Source: a virus. Taken from it: a stretch of DNA of 59,398 nucleotides. The notes under the pieces are model-generated. The model did no database searches. It was not told the origin of the DNA and saw only the letters and a list, made by a program, of their open reading frames with translations. A program made the translations under genes and the position numbers. The DNA is taken from the IMG/VR virus record IMGVR_UViG_3300044993_000568, positions 1 through 59,398 of that record; one strand, 5' to 3'. Below, one piece after another: positions 1 to 6,904 of this stretch (position 1 is the first letter of the stretch; each line of letters opens with the position of its first letter).

Positions 1-126
1 TCTCAGTTGAGGGATCAGTTGCGGAATCAGTTGTGGGGTCAGTTGGGGAATCAGTTGTGGCCTCAGTTGTGGGATCAGTTGAAGTATCGGCTTTATAAAG
101 GCATTAAGTATTATGAAGAAACGTAA
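1..126 (+). CDS. xQLx tetrapeptide-repeat protein, copy A (5' end outside window)
   Basis: This is the C-terminal 41 residues of a protein made almost entirely of a four-residue repeat with the pattern x-Gln-Leu-x, such as RDQL, RNQL and GNQL. It ends with a basic-aromatic tail (KYRLYKGIKYYEET). The gene starts upstream of the window. The last 14 bases overlap the start of the next copy, so the stop codon TAA lies inside the next gene's first codons. The tail is identical to that of copy B, which indicates a recent tandem duplication. No function is recognised; the regular spacing suggests a solenoid or amphipathic repeat, which is inference only. Confidence 0.6.
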   Translation, partial: SQLRDQLRNQLWGQLGNQLWPQLWDQLKYRLYKGIKYYEET

Positions 127-322
127 GAAGATTGTTGGGCGGTTGGTGGATCAGTTGGGGTATCAGTTGGGGGATCAGTTGAGGGATCAGTTGTTGTCTC
201 AGTTGAGGGATCAGTTGCGGAATCAGTTGTGGGGTCAGTTGGGGAATCAGTTGTGGCCTCAGTTGTGGGATCAGTTGAAGTATCGGCTTTATAAAGGCAT
301 TAAGTATTATGAAGAAACGTAA
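113..322 (+). CDS. xQLx tetrapeptide-repeat protein, copy B
   Basis: This 69-residue protein has a basic start (MKKRKKIVGRL), then about twelve xQLx repeats encoded by a 12-bp DNA unit close to GATCAGTTGNGG, then the same KYRLYKGIKYYEET tail as copy A. Its start ATG overlaps the end of copy A, and copy C starts inside its own last codons, so the three copies form an overlapping tandem array. It has no good Shine-Dalgarno of its own, so translation may be coupled to the upstream copy. The repeat reads open in more than one frame because of its 12-bp period. This frame is preferred because it carries the conserved start and tail. Function unknown. Confidence 0.6.
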   Translation: MKKRKKIVGRLVDQLGYQLGDQLRDQLLSQLRDQLRNQLWGQLGNQLWPQLWDQLKYRLYKGIKYYEET

Positions 323-575
323 GCCAATTAATAAGCATTTGGCGAATCAGCTGTGGGATCAGTTGGGGGATCAGTTGGGGGATCAGTTGAGGGATCAGTT
401 GTTGTCTCAGTTGAGGGATCAGTTGCGGAATCAGTTGTGGGGTCAGTTGGGGAATCAGTTGTGGGATCAGTTGGGGGATCAGTTGGGTGGACAGCTTTGG
501 GGACAGTTGGGGGATCAGTTGCGGGGTCGCCTTTATAAAGACATTAAGAATTATGCAGAAGCGTCAAGCAATTAG
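309..575 (+). CDS. xQLx tetrapeptide-repeat protein, copy C
   Basis: This 88-residue third copy of the tandem family starts with MKKRKPINKHLANQL, has about sixteen xQLx repeats, and ends with a diverged tail (GRLYKDIKNYAEASSN). It is longer than copy B by several repeat units, consistent with slippage or unequal exchange within the 12-bp repeats. It overlaps copy B by 14 bases. It is the last gene before the small RNA gene at 646-754. Function unknown. The glutamine-leucine periodicity with Trp, Gly or Arg at the variable positions resembles short-period repeat proteins of phages, but no named family is claimed. Confidence 0.6.
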   Translation: MKKRKPINKHLANQLWDQLGDQLGDQLRDQLLSQLRDQLRNQLWGQLGNQLWDQLGDQLGGQLWGQLGDQLRGRLYKDIKNYAEASSN

Positions 576-611
576 TCAACATCCATATAAATAATACAGA
601 CCAATAAAGAA

Positions 612-639
612 TTGACAAATACAAAAAAATTAGTATTCT
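612..639 (+). promoter_or_regulatory. sigma70-type promoter of the small RNA
   Basis: A perfect -35 box TTGACA (612-617) and a -10 box TATTCT (634-639) are separated by 16 bp. The expected start site is close to 646, which is exactly the first base of the long 5' hairpin of the small RNA. Confidence 0.7.
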
Positions 640-645
640 ATACTT

Positions 646-754
646 GTTAGCGCATGTTCTTTCCATGCGTCTAACTGGGCAAAAGGGACAAGGAAGATGG
701 GGGGCCTACGGAAGGGCCATTTTATACCCGGCACATGATGTGACCGGTTTTTTT
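646..754 (+). ncRNA. structured small RNA of about 109 nt, unknown family
   Basis: This gap holds no coding sequence but has a promoter (612-639), three hairpins and a Rho-independent terminator. Hairpin A pairs GTTAGCGCATG (646-656) with CATGCG-T-CTAAC (664-675), 11 bp with one bulged T and a 7-nt loop. A purine-rich single-stranded stretch follows (676-696, GGGCAAAAGGGACAAGG). Hairpin B pairs ATGG (697-700) with CCAT (717-720) around a G/C-rich core. The last hairpin is the terminator at 728-754. It lies between the repeat genes and the endonuclease gene at 793 and is probably a free transcript rather than a leader, because it ends before that gene's own promoter. It does not match tRNA, tmRNA or 6S RNA by eye. 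Confidence 0.6.
728..754 (+). terminator. Rho-independent terminator of the small RNA
   Basis: The stem pairs CCGGCACA (728-735) with TGTG-A-CCGG (739-747), with a 3-nt TGA loop and one bulged A, and is followed by seven T residues (748-754). Confidence 0.85.
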
Positions 755-755
755 A

Positions 756-784
756 TTGCCTAAATATCGTTTTTATGGCATACT
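756..784 (+). promoter_or_regulatory. promoter of the 793 gene, close to the start codon
   Basis: A -35 box TTGCCT (756-761), 17 bp spacer and -10 box CATACT (779-784) preceded by TGG, an extended -10. The predicted start site (about 790-792) is at or next to the ATG at 793, so the mRNA may be leaderless. The string GCATACTTATAG recurs at 58911. Confidence 0.5.
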
Positions 785-792
785 TATAGCAC

Positions 793-2391
793 ATGAAGCA
801 CGACCCAAAAATCTTTATTCCCAAAATCAAAGAGCTTGCAGGTCAGGGCCTAACGACCATGGCAATCGCCAATGCACTAAAAGAAACTTTTGAAAACGCG
901 CCAACAAGAATGACAATAGCCTCTTGGGTTAAGAAGTTTAATATTCCAGTTAGGACTAAAGAAGACCATGACAAGCAAAGATATAATGAGGTACTCGAAC
1001 TTCTGAAGAATGGTGTCAGGACTAATGAAATTAGAGAGCGCGGATATAGCCACGAACTTATAGCCAAGGTGTCCAGGGAGCAGAAGCTTGAGAGGCCAGG
1101 GCGCGCAGAGGCAGCCGAGGAGCGAGCGCTTAGCAAAGAGGAAGTGCTTGAGCGATTGCCTAAAGACCAGAAGTATGAGTACTTGGGCAGGGAATACGGT
1201 AAGTACAAGATCATGGCTGAAGATGGCACCGTGTTTTATAAGAGTGCCACTCGACTTCATCAGGGGCAGCCGAAGCAGGTGCGAAGTGCCAGTGCTTTTG
1301 CAAAAAAGCTTTTTAATCAAACTGGGAAGACATTGGTCGATGAAAGTTTTACTGGTGTAAAGAACCAAGCCTCGGCAATATGTCCAAGCGGCAAGCATAT
1401 TATTACGTATGCAATGGCTGAGGGCGCTCTGCAAAATTACAATTGTCCACATTGCAACAATACAGGCATTTCTCGGGCTGAGCGAGAGCTGTCTGCATGG
1501 ATAGAATCTTTTGGATTAGTTACAGAGAGGTATAAAATACCTAAAGAAGAAATATCTCCTGGTAAGCATAAGGAGATTGACATATACATACCATCCATGA
1601 AGATAGGCATCGAGTACTGTGGCCTATACTATCACTCAGAAAAGCCCAGAGCCGATAAGGTAGGTGATCTGGAGTACTTGTCATATTTAAATGAAATAAA
1701 AAACAAGCACAACACAAAGAGACTGCTGTGCCAGAAAAATGGGATAAGACTTATAACGGTTTTTGAAGATGAATGGATATCCAGGCAGGATCAGGTTAAG
1801 GGCTACCTAAAGTCTGTATTTGGGGTCAATAGCGAGAAGGTAGATGCCAGGAAATGCACAGTGGAGCTATTGGACACGAAGGTAGCAAATAGATTCATAG
1901 ACGAATACCATATACAAGGATCTGCTTCGACAACAGTTGAAGCGGCTTTTGGACTTAAGATCAATGACAAGATTGTTGGAGTTATAACTGGCAACAGGCA
2001 CCATAGATCTTTGGGGTCCGGCACGCTAGTACTTGGGCGTTTATGCTTTTTATCCGGCGTGAGCGTGCGCGGAGGATCGTCAAGGCTGCTGTCTGCCCTT
2101 ATCAAATGGGGACAAGATAATGGGTACGGCAAGATCGTCTCATGGTCTGACAATAGATGGTCAGAGGGCAGAGTATACGAGGCTTTAGGATTTGAATTAG
2201 AGGACGAAAGTGGTCCAGATTATAGTTACGTTAGGGCTGGCGTGAGGGATCGTAGATTCGCCAAACAGTCACTCAAGAAGACTGCTGAAGAACGGAATGG
2301 GAACCAGACTGAGCGAGAGCTTAGGATGTCGCAGGGATATTTTAGAATATGGGACTGCGGCAAGAAGCGCTGGGCTATTCGCATAAAATAA
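793..2391 (+). CDS. Homing-endonuclease-like protein with C-terminal GNAT/Mom-like domain
   Basis: The 532-residue protein has several parts. Residues 1-90 contain two helix-turn-helix-like segments (TTMAIANAL, RTNEIRERGYS). A central C-P-S-G and C-P-H-C pair suggests a small zinc-binding module near residues 200-225. Residues 230-350 look like a VSR/DUF559-type PD-(D/E)XK nuclease (EIDIYIPSMKIGIEYCG, then KRLLCQKNGIRLITVFEDEW). Residues 370-480 resemble a GNAT or Mom-like acyltransferase (LGRLCFLSGVSVRGGSSRLL and WSEGRVYEALGF). Free-standing phage genes of this build are usually homing endonucleases. There is no Shine-Dalgarno; the promoter sits right against the ATG. It stands alone between the small RNA and the head operon and ends at a bidirectional terminator. 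The nuclease call is fairly good, the acyltransferase call moderate. Confidence 0.7.
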   Translation: MKHDPKIFIPKIKELAGQGLTTMAIANALKETFENAPTRMTIASWVKKFNIPVRTKEDHDKQRYNEVLELLKNGVRTNEIRERGYSHELIAKVSREQKLERPGRAEAAEERALSKEEVLERLPKDQKYEYLGREYGKYKIMAEDGTVFYKSATRLHQGQPKQVRSASAFAKKLFNQTGKTLVDESFTGVKNQASAICPSGKHIITYAMAEGALQNYNCPHCNNTGISRAERELSAWIESFGLVTERYKIPKEEISPGKHKEIDIYIPSMKIGIEYCGLYYHSEKPRADKVGDLEYLSYLNEIKNKHNTKRLLCQKNGIRLITVFEDEWISRQDQVKGYLKSVFGVNSEKVDARKCTVELLDTKVANRFIDEYHIQGSASTTVEAAFGLKINDKIVGVITGNRHHRSLGSGTLVLGRLCFLSGVSVRGGSSRLLSALIKWGQDNGYGKIVSWSDNRWSEGRVYEALGFELEDESGPDYSYVRAGVRDRRFAKQSLKKTAEERNGNQTERELRMSQGYFRIWDCGKKRWAIRIK

Positions 2392-2395
2392 AAAA

Positions 2396-2416
2396 GCCAG
2401 GATTTCTCCTGGCTTT
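2396..2416. terminator. Bidirectional terminator between convergent genes
   Basis: The perfect 7-bp stem GCCAGGA (2396-2402) and TCCTGGC (2407-2413) has a TTTC loop, with T-rich sequence after it and an A-run before it. It can therefore end the plus-strand 793 gene and the minus-strand capsid operon. Confidence 0.85.
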
Positions 2417-2446
2417 CTATTATACCGATCTTGCGATCAATATTAA

Positions 2447-3838
2447 TTAGGGGAGTACGTTGTCAACAAGGATGCTGAAGCGTGGCAACTTAGCAACCAC
2501 ACAAGCAAAGCGGAAGAACGCTTTAGGCTTGCTAAGGTCGGTCATTGCAAGCTCAACAGACTTGTAAGGAGACAACTCGTGAATCTCGATTCCTCGCATA
2601 TCAAGAGCGAATGCAGTGATACCTTGGCTCAATCGGTTGTTCAAGTCGATGAAGGATACTGCAGACAAAGCATTAGCCTTGATTCGTCCAACCAATGATT
2701 TGCGAGTTCCGCCGGCAGCTGTGCGGTACACGTTAAAGTAACGCGCAACGACGCCAGAAGCAGGAGTGATTGTCAGAGTCACTTGGTTACCGGCTGCAGC
2801 GATAGTAACTGCTAGGTCAGCAGAAGCTGGGCTTTCGCCAAGATCACCGACTGCAGAAACTGAATAAGTGTAGACTTCAGCTGCAGCAAAGCTAGTGCTT
2901 CCAGCAGACTGTGCAGCAGCTACAGTTGGAGCGCCAGGAGTGCCAACGCGAGCGCGTGCAGGAGCAGTCTTAGCAGACAAGAACCGGCTAGATTCCAAAG
3001 CGATAGCTCCACCAGCCACGAATTGCTCTTTCAAAGAAGCGCCAGTGGCGTTTTGAGGAGAGCCCGCAAGAACAATGCGCTCTTTGTTGAAGGCGATCTT
3101 GTTGTATGCAGAGTGTGTCAATGGATCAAGATACAGCTTCTCAGGAGCACCGTGGTTCATTTGAGCACGTGCATAAACGTCTTCGATTGTAGACTGTGAC
3201 AGAACTCCACCTTGGTTAATGGCTACAGAACCGTCAGCTCCGTATTCATTAAACATAAGATCTTGAGTGCTGGTTTCAGAATCAGAAACTCGGATTTGAG
3301 GATCAAGACCCATCATTCCTGGCTCGTCTGCAGACATAGCAAGAGGGTTTCCATCAAAAAGACCAGCGTTAGAGTACATAGCTTTGCCACGGAAAAGGTG
3401 GAATTCGATGTCTCCAGCGATCTTAAGAGCAGCGTCAGCTTCAACGCGATCTTCAGCTTTTACGCCGTCGAAGGCTTGAATCATGTTAGCTTGCATAGTG
3501 AATCGGCGGACATGCACATAGTACGCCATAGGGACTACAGCACGTACGAATGAGCTTGTCTCTTCTTGTCCAACTGCACCTTCTAGTACAGCTGATCCAC
3601 CGAATATACCGTAGTCAAGCTGACGGTTGTACTGGACAAGCGTTCCTTTAGCGGGAACAACTTTTAGCTGCTTTTGCAGTTTAATTTTGCTGTCATCAAA
3701 TGTTGCAACATTCATGACAGGGCTCAGGTCTTCCATCTGAAGAGCGGAACCTTGAGTAAGAGCACCAGGAGCAGCGTTGTATCCGCCCGCTTCAAGCGCC
3801 TTTTTTAGTTCTTCTAATTTTTGAATTTCTGTAGACAC
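2447..3838 (-). CDS. Major capsid protein (HK97-fold), with FN3/Ig-like insertion
   Basis: The 463-residue protein is the last gene of the protease-scaffold-capsid block. It starts at a GTG with a strong AAAGGAG eight bases upstream; the first codons read MSTEIQKLEE. Residues 17-34 hold the motif AGGYNAAPGALTQGSALQ, nearly the same as a stretch in the prohead protease, so the N-terminus is probably removed during head maturation. The body (FGGSAVLEGAVGQEETSS, then the YLDPLTHSAYNKI region) is typical of large-phage capsid proteins. Residues about 299-399 are a beta-rich FN3-like unit (PGAPTV ... YTYSVSAVG ... YFNVYRTAAGG), probably a surface insertion. Gene order supports the call strongly; the exact fold is inferred. 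Confidence 0.85.
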   Translation of the reverse strand: MSTEIQKLEELKKALEAGGYNAAPGALTQGSALQMEDLSPVMNVATFDDSKIKLQKQLKVVPAKGTLVQYNRQLDYGIFGGSAVLEGAVGQEETSSFVRAVVPMAYYVHVRRFTMQANMIQAFDGVKAEDRVEADAALKIAGDIEFHLFRGKAMYSNAGLFDGNPLAMSADEPGMMGLDPQIRVSDSETSTQDLMFNEYGADGSVAINQGGVLSQSTIEDVYARAQMNHGAPEKLYLDPLTHSAYNKIAFNKERIVLAGSPQNATGASLKEQFVAGGAIALESSRFLSAKTAPARARVGTPGAPTVAAAQSAGSTSFAAAEVYTYSVSAVGDLGESPASADLAVTIAAAGNQVTLTITPASGVVARYFNVYRTAAGGTRKSLVGRIKANALSAVSFIDLNNRLSQGITAFALDMRGIEIHELSPYKSVELAMTDLSKPKAFFRFACVVAKLPRFSILVDNVLP

Positions 3839-3850
3839 AGCACTTCTCCT

Positions 3851-4666
3851 TTATTGGCTTACTATTTTAAGAACTTGTGAATTACGTTTTTTTGTTGCAA
3901 AGTAATCAAGCATGGCTTCTCTTTCAGACTTGCTCAATACAGCCATCTTCTTTGGATCGGCTGATACTTTAACAAGCTTTTCGTGAAGCTCGGCGTCGGT
4001 AATTTCCTCATTTTTCTTAAGAGGAGCGTCGTCGCCTTTCTTGACATAATCGACTGCGTCGATGTTTGTGATAGCTTTACTTACTGGACGTGAAGCCATT
4101 TTTTCAATGATTTCACTCATAAGCTTGATAGACTCCTTAGCTTCAGCCAATTCTTTTTCGGCCTTAGCTAGGCGACCATCTTCTCGCTTTTCAGACATCG
4201 CTAGCGGAGCCGGCTTGTCTTTGGAAGCTTCTTCTTTGGCTGGGGCCATTTCAGGAGCTTCTTCAGCTTTCGGACTGCGTTCTGACATTTCCGCTTCAAT
4301 CGCTGCCTTAAGAGACGCAAGCATTTCATCGTCAAGATCCTTTACCATTTCTTCTAAAGATGCTTCCTCTTGCTCAGCTTCTGCTGGAGCTTTAGGTGCA
4401 TCTTCTTCGGCTTCTGGTGCTTGGTTTTCGTATGAAGAATGTTCTTCATCCGCCTTCGCAACGGCTGATTGTTCCATTTCCTCTTTGGATTCTTCCTTAG
4501 ATTCTTCGGATTCTACAGCCGATTTTTCTTTTTTGGACTCTTCTTTGCTTTCTTCCTTAGACTCTTCAGCTTTTTTTAGGCTAGCTTCTTCGGATTTTAG
4601 CAATTTGTCCAGATCTTTTGAAACTTCTGCGAGAAGTTTCTCCAGATCGTATTTTTCTGCTGACAT
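3851..4666 (-). CDS. Prohead scaffold-like acidic coiled-coil protein
   Basis: This 271-residue protein begins MSAEKYDLEKLLAEVSKDLDKLL. The start at 4666 is chosen over a start 33 bases upstream because AAAGGAG lies just before it. Residues 30-170 are extremely rich in Glu, Lys, Ala and Ser, with repeated KEESKEES-like and EEAPE-like strings, predicted to be disordered or helical. The C-terminal part (ITDAELHEKLVKVSADPKKMAVLSKSEREAMLDYF) looks like a compact helical domain, as expected for a scaffold capsid-binding end. It lies between the protease side and the capsid gene, the usual place for a scaffold. No catalytic motif was seen. Identification rests on position and composition. Confidence 0.65.
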   Translation of the reverse strand: MSAEKYDLEKLLAEVSKDLDKLLKSEEASLKKAEESKEESKEESKKEKSAVESEESKEESKEEMEQSAVAKADEEHSSYENQAPEAEEDAPKAPAEAEQEEASLEEMVKDLDDEMLASLKAAIEAEMSERSPKAEEAPEMAPAKEEASKDKPAPLAMSEKREDGRLAKAEKELAEAKESIKLMSEIIEKMASRPVSKAITNIDAVDYVKKGDDAPLKKNEEITDAELHEKLVKVSADPKKMAVLSKSEREAMLDYFATKKRNSQVLKIVSQ

Positions 4667-4699
4667 GTGCCAACTCCTTTCTGGTTGAATATATTCCAA

Positions 4700-5185
4700 T
4701 TATTGTCCAGAAAGTGGCCACTGAAGGTCAGGCTCGATTCGGTCAATCAAAACGCAAGTAGAGCTTGTGTTAACAGTTCCGTCAGCCAAGAACAAAGAAA
4801 GAGCTGGCTCAACAGCTAGGTCTGTGAGGTACAGCTCAACTTTAATTCCTAGGCGGAACAGCTCATTCAAAATTCTAGCTTGATTTGAAGCAGTAAGCTG
4901 AGAAGCGATTGGCGTAGCGCTATCTCCTTCAGAGATCATCTGAGCGACCATTGGAGTGTACACTTTTTGTGCTCCACCAACAATGTCGGAAAACTGTGTA
5001 CCCTGAGCTACGATGCGGATAACAGCTTTTTGTTCAGTAGACGACCATGAAGAATCCTGTTGGATTTCCAAGCGAGCACCAGCGGCATCAACCGAGTCAC
5101 GGACGATGTATCCAGCAGGCATGCGCTTTGAAAGTCGGTCTTTCAAAGAACGAACTAGGCTTTGCGATTTTGCTATAGCAGACAT
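4700..5185 (-). CDS. Unknown head-module protein (161 aa)
   Basis: This 161-residue protein lies between the protease and the scaffold-like gene. It begins with a basic helix (MSAIAKSQSLVRSLKDRLSKRM), continues with a mixed alpha/beta body (GARLEIQQDSSWSSTEQKAVIRIVAQ) and ends DLQWPLSGQ. It has no transmembrane segment and no recognisable motif. A good AAGGAG lies before the ATG, and the gene ends 33 bases before the scaffold start, so the block is one operon. Its position suggests a virion or head-assembly role such as a decoration or completion protein, but nothing in the sequence proves that. Confidence 0.6.
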   Translation of the reverse strand: MSAIAKSQSLVRSLKDRLSKRMPAGYIVRDSVDAAGARLEIQQDSSWSSTEQKAVIRIVAQGTQFSDIVGGAQKVYTPMVAQMISEGDSATPIASQLTASNQARILNELFRLGIKVELYLTDLAVEPALSLFLADGTVNTSSTCVLIDRIEPDLQWPLSGQ

Positions 5186-5265
5186 TTAATTACTCCTTGC
5201 GGGTGTGTATGTATTGGAATAATACCGGATTATTAGTAAGTTATTTTACTAAATAGCCAATATTA

Positions 5266-6207
5266 TTATTGTTTTTTAAATTTTAAGTAAAAAGCTTCGG
5301 CCTCTTGTTCGTACTTGGCCAAATACCTCTTTTTTAAGGCCTCTAGGATTTTATCCAAGTCCTTATCATTCGCCCCGGGCAAAGCCTTCTTAAGCTCTGC
5401 TCGTGTAGGCATTTTGCGGAACATTTTAGTTAGCCTGCCCAGCTCAGATTCGCCTTGTAGGGCCGATCCCTGAGTTAGGCTGCTGGGCGCTGCATTTGCC
5501 CCGCCAGCAGTCAGAGTCTTTTTTAGCTTGGCATGTGCTTCAGCCAATCTATCTATCCGACTCATACTTCCCTGCAATACGAATTGCATATCAATAGATT
5601 TGTAAAGAGGCTCTATGACTCCCTCGGCAGCCTCATGTTTTGCCATTGGCTTGGGGGCTCCTGGAGCAGAGTGATCCTCTACTATATCCATTGTAGCGGT
5701 TCTATTGCATGGCTTTATAGTAGCAGCCATTCCGCGAATAATAGTTTTCTTTAAGATATTGCCGTCCCTTTTAAGGGTACTGCCCTCAACACTTAGGCCC
5801 AGTCTGAACGGTGCGTCGGAACGATTAAGTGCCCTAGCAATACTGGCGGCGGCCCTAGCGTTATCATGCGCATCTGGTCCATCCCAAATTTCTAGCTTTC
5901 CATAAATAAGGGGTCGCTGAATTTTGGACCAGGCCTTAAGTTCCCTTTCGTTGGCGCAGTCTTCTTTAGAGAAGATCTTTTTTGCGTCAAGCACCCTGCC
6001 TATGATGGATGAGAACCCCTTTGCATGATCTGGCGTATCGGCTTTCTCAATGTCTTTTGGAGAAATATGCTCAGTATTAACTAAGGCCTTTCCGGACTTA
6101 AGCTCTGATATATCTGCACCCGAAATATCAAGAATTTCCCCAGAAGTATCGGGCACTTCCGATCCAAATACACCTTCTAGGATAAGGTTTTTCTTAAGAG
6201 AAGACAT
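5266..6207 (-). CDS. Prohead maturation protease with C-terminal extension
   Basis: The 313-residue protein has an N-terminal domain typical of phage prohead serine proteases: ILEGVFGSEVPDTSGEILD, a probable catalytic His47 (LVNTEHISP), and a probable catalytic Ser139 in GLSVEGSTLKR, followed by the GMAATIKPCN strand. Residues 215-313 form a helical extension that carries AGGANAAPSSLTQGSALQ (233-250), almost the same as the capsid protein N-terminus, suggesting self-processing at the same site. The protease cuts scaffold and capsid proteins inside the prohead. It is the first gene of the protease-161aa-scaffold-capsid block and has no clear Shine-Dalgarno. Confidence 0.85.
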   Translation of the reverse strand: MSSLKKNLILEGVFGSEVPDTSGEILDISGADISELKSGKALVNTEHISPKDIEKADTPDHAKGFSSIIGRVLDAKKIFSKEDCANERELKAWSKIQRPLIYGKLEIWDGPDAHDNARAAASIARALNRSDAPFRLGLSVEGSTLKRDGNILKKTIIRGMAATIKPCNRTATMDIVEDHSAPGAPKPMAKHEAAEGVIEPLYKSIDMQFVLQGSMSRIDRLAEAHAKLKKTLTAGGANAAPSSLTQGSALQGESELGRLTKMFRKMPTRAELKKALPGANDKDLDKILEALKKRYLAKYEQEAEAFYLKFKKQ

Positions 6208-6271
6208 ATTTAATATATTAGGTTTTAGGCTTAAGTCATTGTATTTATTGTATTATTTTGATATTTTGAAT

Positions 6272-6323
6272 AAAAAACTAGACTTTATTATTTTTTTACG
6301 AGATACTGGCTTTAACAAGGGGG
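6272..6323 (+). promoter_or_regulatory. 52-bp promoter repeat, copy 1
   Basis: This contains TAGACT (6279-6284), a 17-bp spacer and GATACT (6302-6307), then TTTAACAAGGGGG, which also supplies the ribosome-binding site. It matches copy 2 (7164-7215) at 48 of 52 positions with no gaps. It drives the small plus-strand genes that interrupt the head operon. Confidence 0.65.
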
Positions 6324-6330
6324 TATGCAT

Positions 6331-6606
6331 ATGATGCACGAAATAAAAATAAACGAAACAACTAACCTTATTGATGTTGTTAGCTACAAAACCGACCTTG
6401 TTAATGAAAAGATTGTTCGAGTAGTATTGAATGAATCTAACGGCATGACTAAGCAGCAAGCAGTGACCTACATGATGGCGCTTGGCATTAATTCTTTAGA
6501 AATCGCCTTGGCTCTGGATGAGATGGAGCACAACGGACATAATGTGGCAAGCTTCGGTGCTCAGGGTAACTTTGTGTTTTCTGCGTTTGAAGGTTTTAGG
6601 AACTAA
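6331..6606 (+). CDS. Small unknown protein of the inserted plus-strand cluster
   Basis: About 91 residues, beginning at one of three clustered ATGs (6325, 6331, 6334); 6331 is preferred because it sits seven bases after the AGGGGG site. The sequence (MMHEIKINETTNLIDVVSYK, then GMTKQQAVTYMMALGINSLEIALALDEMEHNG) looks like a small helical, soluble protein. No family was recognised. It is the first gene after promoter repeat 1 and is read opposite to the flanking head genes, so it is an accessory gene. A host-takeover or anti-defence role is possible but unproven. Confidence 0.6.
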   Translation: MMHEIKINETTNLIDVVSYKTDLVNEKIVRVVLNESNGMTKQQAVTYMMALGINSLEIALALDEMEHNGHNVASFGAQGNFVFSAFEGFRN

Positions 6607-6607
6607 T

Positions 6608-6895
6608 ATGTCTAAGGTTATTAAGCTTTTTAGTAATAATATCTATGATTTCGCCCAAGCAAATAAGCTGTCATTGGTATGCCGATGGAATGCCGATACT
6701 TTGACCTGGGAAGCCGCGTTTGATAGATGTTTGCTCAAAACGCCTGATACCGGCGCCTACTTGAGCGGCAAGATTGGACTTGGCAAAACGGCACATGAGG
6801 CTATCAGTGAGTACTGGAATATTATAAATGGGAATACATTAGTGCTAGAGCCATTTGGCGGCAGCAAAAGAAGAAAAGAAATACCGGTTATTTAG
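6608..6895 (+). CDS. Small unknown phage protein
   Basis: This 95-residue protein begins MSKVIKLFSNNIYDFAQAN. The internal ATG at 6608 is used because an AGGA lies just upstream and because the longer reading would overlap the previous gene in another frame. It ends with a pattern common to small phage proteins of unknown function: GKIGLGKTAHEAISEYW, then NGNTLVLEP and a basic R-R-K-E-I-P tail. It starts one base after the stop of the preceding gene. No catalytic motif was seen. The G-x-G-K-T string is not embedded in a P-loop fold that I can recognise. Confidence 0.6.
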   Translation: MSKVIKLFSNNIYDFAQANKLSLVCRWNADTLTWEAAFDRCLLKTPDTGAYLSGKIGLGKTAHEAISEYWNIINGNTLVLEPFGGSKRRKEIPVI

Positions 6896-6904
6896 GAGAG
6901 AAAT

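Larger units (their letters stand above)
1..530 (+). repeat. 12-bp GATCAGTTGNGG tandem repeat inside 196/208-bp duplicated genes
   Basis: Two repeat levels are visible. The short unit is about 12 bp (GATCAGTTGNGG) and codes for one xQLx tetrapeptide. The long unit is a whole gene: the block starting TCTCAGTTGAGGGATC occurs at 1, 197 and 405, giving spacings of 196 and 208 bp that differ by exactly one 12-bp unit. The plus strand is strongly G-rich with many GGGG runs. Confidence 0.85.

Noticed and set aside
1-530. CRISPR array
   Set aside because: The repeats are adjacent 12-bp coding units without unique spacers; no other repeat-spacer pattern was seen in the window.
353-538. GSV-repeat frame inside the xQLx repeats
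   Set aside because: It is the +2 frame of the 12-bp repeat and lacks the conserved basic start and YRLYK-type tail of the tandem family.
843-1452. Two minus-strand frames of 128 and 191 residues opposite the endonuclease gene
   Set aside because: They have no ribosome-binding site and no domain, and they overlap a gene with clear nuclease motifs.
4062-4688. 208-residue Ser-rich frame on the plus strand opposite the scaffold gene
   Set aside because: It is the complement of the Glu/Lys-rich coding sequence of the scaffold-like gene; composition is an artefact, and the minus strand has a strong ribosome-binding site and operon context.
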